This document shows, piece after piece, positions 12,342 to 22,626 of a stretch of DNA of 64,000 nucleotides; the stretch's first letter is position 1; every line of letters begins with the position of its first letter. Source of the DNA: Circinella umbellata (Eukaryota > Mucoromycota > Mucoromycetes > Mucorales > Lichtheimiaceae); NCBI GenBank assembly GCA_025093555.1, contig JAIWNF010000034.1:124001-188000 (forward strand), written 5' to 3'. The notes beneath the pieces are model-generated. The model was not told the origin of the DNA and did no database searches. It saw nothing but the letters and a program-made list of their open reading frames with translations. A program made the position numbers and the translations under genes.

Positions 12342-13358
12342 GGTGTATTGATGAGATTAAAGTGAACAAAAGTGACACTCAGATTTACATATTAAAAGGG
12401 GAAACTCTTTTCCTTCTCTTTCTTTCTTAATCTTCTATTAAAAGCGTGGATAACTTGGAACACACAAGAAGAACATCCGCGTTTTATTTTGGACACCGGG
12501 ATTTTGGGTGCCGGATGGACCGTTAAATTTTTATGATTATTAATCGTTGACAAAAATGGCGGTATCACACCTCCGATGACCCCAAAAATGAATACCTATT
12601 TTATATGATTTTTCTAAATAAACATACTTCTTTTTCCATCTACAGAAATAAGATAAATCACGCTTTTTTTTGTCATGAATTTTTTTTTTTTTCAAGTGAT
12701 GAAAAAACCATGGATGATTTTACCATTTAGTTTAATTTTCCAAATTTGGTAACTTTTTAATGGAGGAACTGCGCCGAAACGCGTTGGATCAAAAATTGTT
12801 AAAGTTTTTCCGTGTGTTAATTTTAACCCGATTGTTTATTTATATTCTTTTCTTTTGTTTTTGTTTTTGTTATCCAATATTTTATTAAATCGTCTTAAGA
12901 GGTGGATTTTAACAATTGATTTGGCAAAGAAAAAAAACAAGTTTGTGAGATTACAATTAGATGTTTCTTCAGATAAATCAAAAGAATCATTACCCAGATA
13001 AAATCGAAGGTGTTACACCAAATTTCTTGTCCTCACGGATAACCGGCCACCGTATATATAATATATGTTTAATTATTAGTTTTTGGGAATGCATTAAGGT
13101 GGTGGTGTCAAACGAAGTTCTCCGCCAAGACCATCATGAGATGAAACTAATTTTTTTATTTTTCAAGCTTACTATGGAAAAAGATGTTTACCCGTTTCTT
13201 ACCATTAATAATTATTATATGTAGTCCCACTGTAATTCTCCCAGTCCATTCAAATTCAAACTCAATAGCATCATTATTATTACTTGTCCTTTACAACATT
13301 TATAACATATGAAAACATCTACCAATTTTATTCAACATTTTAAAAACTGATAGTAATT
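12342..13358. other. Intergenic between the MFS gene promoter and the cyanase 3' end
   Basis: About 1 kb without a supported gene. A plus-strand frame at 12961-13224 starts with ATG but has no recognisable domain and a codon pattern like the flanking AT-rich DNA. A GC-richer patch at about 12480-12595 probably belongs to the MFS upstream region. Confidence 0.5.
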
Positions 13359-14334
13359 TCACCATTTATTATATGGCAAGAATTTTCCATCTAATGTGAT
13401 TTTGACTCTATCACCTTTGGGATTTTCAACCTAATAATTTATAGAATAGGGTTAATCAAACTATCCTTTTACAATGAACTTATTATATATATTATACCTT
13501 CTCCACCTTTGCTGAAAAATCAATAGCCGACATGATGCCATCTCCGAACTTGCATGAACAGTAAAAATAATAATGAATATCTTTATCCAATCAATTCCCC
13601 CCCCCCGAATTCCCCGTACCTTTTCATGAATGATCGCCTTCAATGGATAACCGAACACTTGGATAATTTCATACAGTCGATAAAGTAATGGATCAGTAGG
13701 AACCGTAGATATGAGACTATAGAACATTTTAAAAAAGTTTGAAAGAGTTTTTTTCAAAAAGCTTTTTTGATCTAAAATAAATCACCCCTTCTCTCTTCCC
13801 ATTAGAAATATATTTACCCTCCTCGATCTGGATAATAGCTTTCACCAAGTTCTTCTTTCAAATGACTTTCTGGAAGATTAAGTACGGCTGACAACTTTTC
13901 TAACTCCTCTTTGCTTGGTTTAGCCTATAAGATAGGGGAAGTCGTCCCCAATGATTAGACCTTTTTGTTATGACAATACATTATATATATAATATATCCG
14001 AGGTTCATTTTTACCTGACCATAGAAAATGGCGGCAACATAGACTTCATCTCTTCCGATCTTCTTACCAATGTTTTCAAAGCTGTGAACATTTCCCATTG
14101 TTAAAAAAAAAAAAGAATTTAGAAAACGCGTTTCATTTTTTTTGCAACATAAAAAAAAAAAAAGAAAGAGGGCATAAAATATTTATTACCTCAGCTTTCT
14201 ATCAGCTTTTGCTTTAAACATACGATTATGAGAAGCTGTTAACTTGGACTGTTCTAACTACTGGTTAGTTAGATTTATAAATGAAGAATAAATGTCATTT
14301 TATTATTTTACGTATTTATATTACTTACAGACAT
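13359..14334 (-). CDS. cynS: Cyanate hydratase (cyanase)
   Basis: Cyanase converts cyanate and bicarbonate to ammonia and CO2 via carbamate. Once introns are removed the protein is of usual length (about 160 residues), with an N-terminal helical domain ([20 protein letters not shown]) and the C-terminal catalytic domain. That domain contains [17 protein letters not shown], then [15 protein letters not shown], and ends [20 protein letters not shown] before YNKW. The catalytic Arg and Glu (YRLYE) and Ser (MSAIDF), equivalent to E. coli Arg96, Glu99 and Ser122, are all present. The gene has about seven exons, and exon 1 holds just ATG TCT before a GTAAGT donor. A decameric cytosolic enzyme is expected. 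It likely serves nitrogen salvage and detoxification of urea-derived cyanate. Confidence 0.95.
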
Positions 14335-14574
14335 GTTGAAATGAGTTTTTTCTTTAAAAAAAAAAGAAAAGAGGACAAAAATAAAAAGGAATAGAGAAAA
14401 AGACTGAGAATTTCTCAAGGAAATATACAAGTTTGTTTATAATAATGGATTTCTGGTACAACAATAATGCATTTTATTTTTTAACTTGGTACTACTACGA
14501 CCACTTATAAACAACAACAACATTATACAATATACACTATACACTATAATTGAATGGATTATATATTAAATCCT

Positions 14575-15701
14575 TTAGGCTTTAAAAAGACCCTTTCTGT
14601 CAGAAACGTTATATTGAGTAGTAATCAAGTCTTCAGATGACCCTCCTACTTTAAGACCTGCTTGAATTACATCACCAGCATGAATAGGTCCAACACCTTT
14701 AGGTGTACCTGTTAAAATGACATCACCCGTTTCCAATTTCATGATAGAAGAAACATATGAAAGTAAGGTGGGAATTCTATTATAAAGACCTTATCAGTAT
14801 ATGAAAGATAAGAAAAGAAGATTATAGAAGCTCCTTCTTCGCACTTACCCAAAAATCATATCTTTTGTATTTCCATTTTGACGGAATGTATCATTCACCT
14901 AATAAAAAACATTTGATTTAATACAAATTTTATTAATGGAGAAAAGTTGTTGTTGTTTTTACCTTTAACCAAAGATCAACATTAGACGTATCATTAATCT
15001 TTTCTTTTGGAATGAAATCACTGATAGGAGTAAAAGTATCAAAACCTTTGGAAGCACTCCATGGAAGACCCTTTGATTTTGCTTCATTCTAACAAATAAA
15101 TAGGGTGGGAAAAGTTTTAGGATAAGATTTTGTTGTGTTGTACAACCTATTTTACCTGTAAGTTTCTTGCGGTCATATCAATAGCCAATGCATATCCTGA
15201 AAAAAAAACAAAGATCAATACTATAATTTTATTATTATTATTTATTATTTATTATTTTACCTGCAACATAATCCATTGCATTAGAAGCGTCATAATCACG
15301 ACCCTCTTTTCCAATAACGACAGCCAATTCAACTTTTTATATTTATAAAAATATGTTGGTTAACCTAAATTAAAAATGACGCATATAGGTATACCCGAAT
15401 AATCCACTTTTTTTTTTACCTTCGTGATGAACTTCACAACCAGTTGGAATTTCTACAGTTCCACCATTAGCAACATAAGACGAAGTGGGCTTAAGAAAGA
15501 AAAAAGGTGCTTTTGGAACAGCATTACCAAGTTCTTTGGCATGTTCACTGTTTTTTTTTTGTTATAGAATGTATTTTTTAATATATATATGTATTTTAAA
15601 GTGACCAGAGTAAAATATTCGAAAATATAGTCAATGTACCTAAAGTTACGACCAATGGCAACAATCTTTTTACCTTGAGTAAGGAAATTACGAGCAGACA
15701 T
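14575..15701 (-). CDS. Fumarylacetoacetate hydrolase-fold protein, FAHD1-like (acylpyruvase / oxaloacetate decarboxylase)
   Basis: The ATG at 15701 gives MSARNFLTQGKKIVAIGRNF. Later exons supply the FAH core: GCEVHHEVELAVVIGKEGR with the acidic metal ligands, DYVAGYAIAIDMTARNLQ, GLPWSASKGFDTFTPISDFI, and the C-terminal ILTGTPKGVGPIHAGDVI. The order and short length (about 220 residues) match FAHD1 rather than full fumarylacetoacetase, which carries an extra N-terminal SH3-like domain. FAHD1 enzymes hydrolyse acylpyruvates and decarboxylate oxaloacetate in mitochondria. The N-terminus here is short and basic but not a clear presequence. The gene faces away from the Sss1 gene across a 0.9-kb promoter region. 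Confidence 0.93.
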
Positions 15702-16625
15702 TTTTTTTATATAAAAAGAGTAATTGTTTATGGAGAGAGAAGAAGAAAAAAAAAAAAAAAACTCGCGTTTTTCACCTCATAAAGTTAGGTGTGAGCAACT
15801 GTATGTATAGTTTTTTTTTTCTCCCCCGGTTTCAAATACCGGTGGATGTCAGGTTTCCCCCACTTGGAGAGTGGAATAAAGTTCTACTTTTTTAAACATA
15901 TCAATTAACATGAATTTTCATTATAATAAAATTTATTTACTAGGTCTAACGAAAAGGTTTCTTTCCAATTTAAGTGAAATTGGGGAGGAGGACATACGAT
16001 TTTTTTTTTTAGGATCAGAACCAAAAAAAAAATATGCAAAATAAGGTGAAATTCAGTATAACTTTTGAAAAGGCGTTCGGTGACAACAATTGCTGTCAGG
16101 CTTTAGAATATTTGTTATAATCACTTAGGGGGTATTCATTTTGATAGATTGGTACACAGTCTGGGTGCTAAGTAGGTCACTTACCAATAACCTAAACTTA
16201 CATAATAACTTTAGATTTGATGTATCCACACCATGGAGTACGTAGTAGTGGATACTTTTAGTTGACTCTAACATCTTTAATTCATCCTATTCCCCAGTTT
16301 ATTTATTTGAATATTCTTTTATATGCTCACTATTAGTTTCAAAAAGAAGAATTAAAACAACAAATAGTAGTCTTTTTGTTGTGTAATTAATGACAGCTTT
16401 TCTTTATAGACCTATAATTCTTGAATTAATGAATTGGGGGAGTGGACAACATTTGTTAGATTTATAGCCACGGCACGAACGCTGATTGGTCAAATGAATT
16501 TGGTTTTCAATTCAAAGTATAGGGAAAAGGGAAATAATAACCTAGCCCCGCTTTACTTCATCTTTCCAACACATTACACGTTTTTTTTTTCTCTCTTTTT
16601 TTTTTTTTTACTTTCTTTAATAAAC
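15702..16625. promoter_or_regulatory. Divergent promoter region between the FAHD1-like gene and SSS1
   Basis: About 0.9 kb separates two start codons that point away from each other. Near the SSS1 side an inverted CCAAT box (GCTGATTGGTCAAATG, around 16480-16495) lies about 140 bp before the ATG, followed by a long pyrimidine tract at about 16580-16617. A small palindrome with 8-bp arms, GTATCCAC...GTGGATAC, occurs at about 16221-16255. No trans-factor can be named from these. Confidence 0.45.
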
Positions 16626-17141
16626 ATGAGTACTACATCTGCAGATAACGTAAAGGACCAAGTCCAAGAAGTCGTTGAAGCACCCAAGCAATTTTTCAAG
16701 GATGGTATTCAGTTTGTTAACCGATGTCGTAAGCCTGATCAAAAAGGTAATTATTTCTCTTTTTTGAAAAAAAAAAAAGATCATCTCAAAAGAAAAAAAA
16801 AAAAGAAAAAACGCGTTTTCGAGGAAAAAGAAATATATAAAACATAAATTTTAATATTATTTACTATTTATTCATTCAATAGAATTTTTAAGAATTACTC
16901 AAGCCGTTGCCATGGGTTTTGCTGCTCTTGGAGCTCTTGGTTATTTCGTTAAGGTAAGAAAAAAAAAATAGAGTTGGGGGAAGTGGAAGGGAAATTATGG
17001 AAAGGGAAATAAATAAAGAGAGAGAGAGAATATATATAATTTGGAGTGAGAAACAAAAAATAAACTCATTCATTTTATTTTATTTTTTAATAATAGTTGA
17101 TCCACATTCCCATCAACAACATTCTCGTCGGTTCTGCTTAA
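16626..17141 (+). CDS. SSS1: Sec61 complex gamma subunit (Sss1/SecE family)
   Basis: Three exons encode a 78-residue tail-anchored protein. The cytosolic amphipathic helix contains APKQFFKDGIQFVNRCRKPDQ, matching the clamp helix that holds the two halves of Sec61-alpha. It is followed by EFLRITQAVAMGFAALGALG and a single C-terminal membrane segment ending IPINNILVGSA. Length and motif order match yeast Sss1 (80 residues) and human SEC61G. It acts in the endoplasmic reticulum membrane as part of the protein-conducting channel. Introns follow the codons for PDQK and YFVK. The start context is TAAACATGAG after a long pyrimidine tract. Confidence 0.97.
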
Positions 17142-17926
17142 ATATGTACACAATAAAAAAAATAATATATACTCCAAAACAACAAATGACAAAGAATCAT
17201 CTCAATCTCAAGTGAAGAAAAAAAAATTACGTATTGTCTTTTTTTTTTCGTCTCTTACGCCGTTTAATATATAGCCTCCACTTTTTTCTTCATTCTATTA
17301 ATATTATTATTATTATTAAAAAAAAACATATATATAAAAAGATCACCCAATAAAACCAAGTTACTCAACGGTGTTAAGTTGTTGGTGCTTAGAAAGAAAA
17401 AAAATCATCACAATTTATTTTAATTCATTTATGTGTTGTTTTATTCCAAAGAAAGAGGATAAAGTTGTAGCTAGTATTTAAAGAATTGGGTATGTTATTG
17501 AGTTCATACCCGAATAGCTAAATCAAATAACTTCATGGGGGAGGGCTACTATCGTGAGAAACAACCCTTACCAGCACCACCACCAAAAAAAAAAAATAAC
17601 ATGTATAAAAGAAGTAGTTTTTCATCATATTGTACGTGCGTGTGAGTGTTATAATTACCAATGTTTCATATTTGTTTTAAGCAAGGAAAAAAAAGAAAAG
17701 TAGCATAAATTTGGATCAACTGCGGAGGATGTATTTTATTGAAGTGTATTCAGGCCTTTGGAATTCTCCAGAAAGAAAATTCGCGCACCGGAATATCGAA
17801 TCTTTTACGTGTTCACAACCAACGTAAAAAGCCCTGCTTTTTTGTTTTTTTTTTTTTTTTTTTTTTTCGTTTCTTTCTCATTCCACATAACAACCTTTCT
17901 TTTTTTTTTTTTAATTCACCCACATA
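17142..17926. other. SSS1 3' flank and Hop/Sti1 promoter
   Basis: The first part is SSS1 3' UTR-like AT-rich sequence. From about 17700 on it is the Hop/Sti1 5' flank, with several GAA/TTC blocks, including GAAAATTC at 17775-17782, which fits a GAAnnTTC heat-shock-factor half-pair. These are followed by very long T tracts (17828-17867, 17898-17912) just before the ATG. Heat-shock control would suit the gene but is only suggested by these motifs. Confidence 0.35.
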
Positions 17927-19389
17927 ATGTCTGACGATAACAAACAACTAGCACTTGCTGAAAAGGATCTCGGTAATCAAGCTTATAAGAAACGTCAGTT
18001 TGATGATGCTTTGAGTCATTATGAAAAAGCTTGGTCTTTAGATAATACCAACATTTCCGTTTTGACAAACAAAGCAGGTAAATGGCTCTTTTCCTTTTTC
18101 TCTCTCTTGTTTGTTTTTTTTCTCAAAAGGAGTGGGATTGATAATTAACAACAAATTTATAACTTTTAAATTTCTCAGCTGTTCTTTTTGAACAAGAAAA
18201 ATATGAAGAATGTCTTAAGGTCTGTGAAGAAGCTGTTGAAAAAGGTCGAAGTGTTCGTGCTGATTACAAACTTATTGCACGGTACGTAAGCCCTATTTTT
18301 TCTTTTCATAACAGGGGTTTTTTTTATATATACCTCTTCTTTTTTTTTTGTTTTTTGAACGGATAAAAAGAATAAATAATAATAACACCTCTTTTTTTTT
18401 GGAATATATCATTTATATATAGTGCTCTTCAACGTGCTGGTAACGCATCCGTTAAATTGGATCAACTTGACAAGGCTACTGATTTCTATGAAAAATCATT
18501 AACTGAACATCGTACTCCAGAAACATTACAAAAGCTTCGTGATACTCAAAAGCTTCAAAAGGAACGTGAAAAGGAAGCTTATTATAACCCTGAATTAGCT
18601 GACAAGGCTCGTGAAGAAGGAAATAAATTGTTCAAGGAACAAAACTGGCCTGGTGCTATTGAACAATACACTGAAGCTATCAAACGTAATGATAAGGATG
18701 TTCGTCCTTATTCCAACAGAGCTGCTTGTTATCTCAAGTTAATGGCTGTATATGAAGCTGAAAAGGATGCTAACAAGTGTATTGAATTGGATCCTACTTT
18801 TGGTAAAGTATATATATAGGAAGGAGGCGGGTGTGTGTGTGAATTGTAACCATGGTAATGATATAGGAAGGTTTATATATTGTATACTAATTTTTCTTTT
18901 TTTTTTCAAGCCCGAGGTTATATCCGTAAAGCCGCTGTTGAATATGCAAAGAAGGAATATGAAAAAGCAATTGATTTCCTCAAACAAGCACAAGAGAATG
19001 ATAAGGAAGGCAAGGCTGCTCGTGAAATTAATCAACAATTACAAAAGGCATATGCTGCTATGAACCCATTCACAGCTCCTGCTGGTGGTGCCAATAGTGA
19101 GATGTCTCAAGAAGAAGCTTTGAAGCGTGCAGCCCAAGATCCTGAAGTTCAGGTAAAAAAAAAATTGTTACTATTGTTACAACCCCTTTTAATTTCCATA
19201 GATACAATTATATTAATCATTTTATTTTATTTTAATTTTATATAGCGTATCCTTGGTGATCCAGTTATGCAACAAATTCTTCAACAAATGCAACAAGATC
19301 CTAAGGCTGCACAAGAACATTTGAAGAATCCTCAAGTAGCAAACAACATTCGTAAATTAATGAATGCTGGTATCCTGCGGATGGCATAA
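17927..19389 (+). CDS. Hop/Sti1-type Hsp70-Hsp90 co-chaperone lacking the TPR1-DP1 half
   Basis: The protein starts at once with the TPR2A-like repeat block (LAEKDLGNQAYKKRQFDDAL, then ALSHYEKAW, VLTNKAAVLFEQ), followed by the inter-domain region and TPR2B (ADKAREEGNKLFKEQNWPGA, PYSNRAACYLKL, KGYIRKAAVEYA). It ends with one STI1/DP2 domain (AAQDPEVQRILGDPVMQQIL, then LKNPQVANNIRKLMNAGI). It is about 355 residues, against roughly 590 in yeast Sti1. The missing part is the N-terminal TPR1 and DP1, which bind Hsp70. The ATG at 17927 follows a long T tract, and I see no TPR1 exons upstream. TPR2A binds the Hsp90 MEEVD tail, so Hsp90 binding is expected. A similar short Hop is known in nematodes. 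A missed second Hop gene elsewhere in the genome is possible. Confidence 0.93.
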
Positions 19390-19934
19390 TAATTTTTTTT
19401 TCTTTTGATTTAAAAACCAATAAAAAAAGAATCAAATGAAAAAAAAAAAAAAAAAACTTAAAAACTCTTTTGATCACCTTTGAATTATATATCCTCTCTC
19501 ATGATCAAACTTCTTTTTTAAGGGAACCAAGTTTTACAAACAAAACCAGGAAATTTGAATAACATCAAATGAATGACAACCAAAGAGTATATTGTTAAAG
19601 GACTAGGTACAATATTAGTTTATATTGTTATTTTTAATGATTCTTCTTTTGTGTTTGAATTCATATATTATAAGGTTTTTTTTTTAATAATGCAACGGCT
19701 TATTTAATGAGGGTACCCCATATGACTGTCAGGCCCCCCCCCTCCCCTTCTTTATCCATAATTACCGTTAAAAGGCTTTATATAACCGCAGTAGTATATT
19801 TGAGAACCCTTAATAAATAATTCAAAAAGAGAGTTTTCTGTCCGAAAAAAAAAAGCTTTTTAATTTTTTTTCTTCCCTCTCTTTCTCTCTCTCACTATTT
19901 TATAATTCATAATATATATATAAATGCCATCTTG
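19390..19934. other. Intergenic, Hop/Sti1 3' flank and SLC35F-like promoter
   Basis: Holds poly-A and poly-T runs and a C-rich stretch (about 19733-19747). No gene is seen. An ATG at 19924 is followed by a stop within four codons and lies just ahead of the true start at 19935, so it may act as a minimal upstream reading frame. Confidence 0.45.
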
Positions 19935-21352
19935 ATGTCATTGTTTAATCTATTAGAAGGTCGTAGAAAACAATGGCTTATTCCAGTTTGTCTTGGTCAA
20001 ATACTTTCTTTATGCATTACTGGAACGAGTGTTGCATCGTCTGCATTATGGACATACCATTCTGTCAATATACCCTACACACAAAATTTTTGTACATATT
20101 TGGTATTATTTATTATACATACTTGGCGACTTTATCATACCAATAATAACAATAATAACATTGACGATCTTGAACCATCGTCGAATAAAACTAAAGCTTG
20201 GACGTGTATACTATCTGAACAAAATTTATAATGCTTTTCTTTATATGCACTCTCTATGTATATATATGGAGATAGACTAACCTTAATTAATTGTATAATT
20301 ATATAGTTTTTGGGTTTTCATTTGCAGACGTTCAAGGTAAATAATAAAAAGCTGTCAAAAGTGACATCTATTTTAGATATTAAAAGCTTCAATTTTTCTT
20401 TTTAGCAAATATACTTGCTGTACTCGCATTTAAAAGTACATCCGTTTTATCAGCACTCATTGTCTCTTCATGGACTATACCATGCATCATGCTATTATCA
20501 ACATTATTTCTGGGGTATCGGTATCTTTTCGGTCATTTCGGAGGTGTCGTTTTGTGTCTTTTAGGATTATTTATGCTCATTTGGGCAGATACAATGGCAG
20601 ATGAAGCATCAACAAGTAAGAAACAATTTGATCTGTTAATTTTATTTCGAACTTAATCACTCATTTCATTATCTTTCAAATGAAAAACTTTTAGATAATC
20701 ATAACTGGATCGGTGATCTGATTTGTGTAAAGTATTATCTCTATTTAAACGTTACACACAAAATAGTATTACTCAACTCTCTCTCTCTCTCTCTCTCTTT
20801 ATAAATTTGACAGCTGATGAGTGCGACGTTATATGCTATTAGCAATGTAACTGAAGAATATCTTGTTCATCGTTGTACTACACAAGAATTTTTATCTCGA
20901 GCTGGATTTTGGGGTTCTATACTCAGTGGCATTCAAGCGTATGTTTTTTTTTTCACATTTTCTTATAGTATGAGATGTATGTATAATTCTAACAATTATT
21001 ATTATTATTATTATAATTTTTCTTCAGTCTTATTTTTGAACATAATGAATGGACTACTATTGAATGGGAATGGAAAATTGGTAAGTTCTATACAAAGAAT
21101 AAGGATAGTTCTTTCACTACTCTGGGTCATATATATCTCACACACACCAAAATTGATGGGGCCTTTGATTAATAATTTTTAGTTGGATTAATTATGGGTT
21201 ACGTTATAAGTTTATCATCCATGTATTCACTGGGACCTACATTGTATCGAATGTCAAATGCAACATTTATTAGTATGAGCTTGATTACATCCAATTTCTA
21301 TTCTTTATTAGCAGGACTTATCTTTTTAGATGCCGAGGTAAATAATAGTTGC

Positions 21353-21383
<31 letters not shown>

Positions 21384-21605
21384 GGAATTTACATTGAAAG
21401 GTAGTATACATATAATAAAATATCTTCTTCTTTTTTTCTTTGATGATTTGTATAGATGCCTCCTTTTTATCCAATAGCTTATATTTTAGTCCTATGTGGA
21501 GTGACTATTTATAATTTAACAGATCCACCACGAACGAATCAAAATGAATACCAATCTATTAAAAATGATGATACTGAAAATAATAGAAGATACCTTTGCA
21601 TATAA
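19935..21605 (+). CDS. SLC35F1/F2-like (DUF914) multi-pass transporter
   Basis: A drug/metabolite-superfamily carrier of the SLC35F1/F2/F6 (DUF914) group. From ATG 19935 the order is EGRRKQWLIPVCLGQILSLC (TM1), then FADVQANILAVLAFKSTSVL (the SLC35F 'DVEANYLVVKAY' motif), FGGVVLCLLGLFMLIWAD, and GDLICLMSATLYAISNVTEE followed by YLVHRCTTQEFLSRAGFWGS. The C-terminal helices include SMYSLGPTLYRMSNATFISM. About ten membrane helices are predicted. Joining exon 1 to exon 2 needs a donor at ACGT|GTATAC, which keeps the frame and gives AWTFFGFSFADVQ. A (GTT)n run lies in the last intron. Substrates of this group are poorly known. The C-terminus is short and polar. Confidence 0.9.
21353..21383 (+). repeat. 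(GTT)n microsatellite in an intron of the SLC35F-like gene
   Basis: About ten GTT units follow directly behind a GTAAAT donor in the last intron of the transporter gene. It is a simple repeat with no sign of function. Confidence 0.9.
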
Positions 21606-21866
21606 ATAATAATAAATAATCATTTTTGAAAATAATACGTAATATATAAAAGCTCAATATATTCATCTATAGTAAAAGAAATAGTGAACACTGATTGTTC
21701 ATACTCAAAGATTTTTTATTTTATTATAATAACTATTCAATACGTAACAAATGAATGTAATTGAGCAAAGCAAAAGATAGAAAGAAAAAATTGGATCATA
21801 TACTATATATATGTATGTAAATCAAATGAAAAAGAGAAAGAGAGAGAAAGAAAAGGGAGGGGGGTA

Positions 21867-22589
21867 TTAAACAGAGCCAACAATTTCATCTGCTTTTTGT
21901 AATGCCTAGAATATTCATTTAATATTAGTTTTATTTCATTACGTAAAGATTTTTATATTTATAAATTATTATTTTTTTTTTTTACCTCAATCATCTTTTT
22001 ACATTCTTGTCGACGTTCCTTGGTATAATCAGATTCTTGTAAAAGATCGTCTAATACTTCAGCTTTGTATAATTCAGATAATAATTCACGTTGGAGTTCT
22101 TCTTTTGCTTGTGTTACGAGATTTAACATGATTGCTTTAGGTACCATATCCACCATGGTTCGTTTTACAATATTATAATAAGATTGAATAAGTAGTTCTA
22201 TATATACATATATGTGTGTATTAAAAGAACCCATCCCAAAATAAATTAGTAACAAGTATATATATTTATATATATATATGAAATAATATATCTATACTTA
22301 CTAATAACTTCAGTTTCCATATATTCACGCTCAGATAATGCTCCTGTTGCTTTAAGTGTTGATGGTGGCTAAAATATATCAATCATATTCTATCATTAAT
22401 AACTGTAATAAATAATAATAGGGTCATGGTTAGATTATTATTATTATTAGTATTACCGCATCCATGGGAGCATTGGGTTTTTTGGCTTTCTTGGAACCAG
22501 CAAAGAAACTTCCAAAAAATGATCCACTTTGATCACCATTACTATTCACACTCGTTGAACTGGAATTTGTAGTTTGAAGTGCTGCCAAA

Positions 22590-22626
<37 letters not shown>

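Noticed and set aside
12961..13224. Plus-strand open frame in the MFS-cyanase interval
   Set aside because: No motif, no splice partners, and codon use like surrounding AT-rich DNA.
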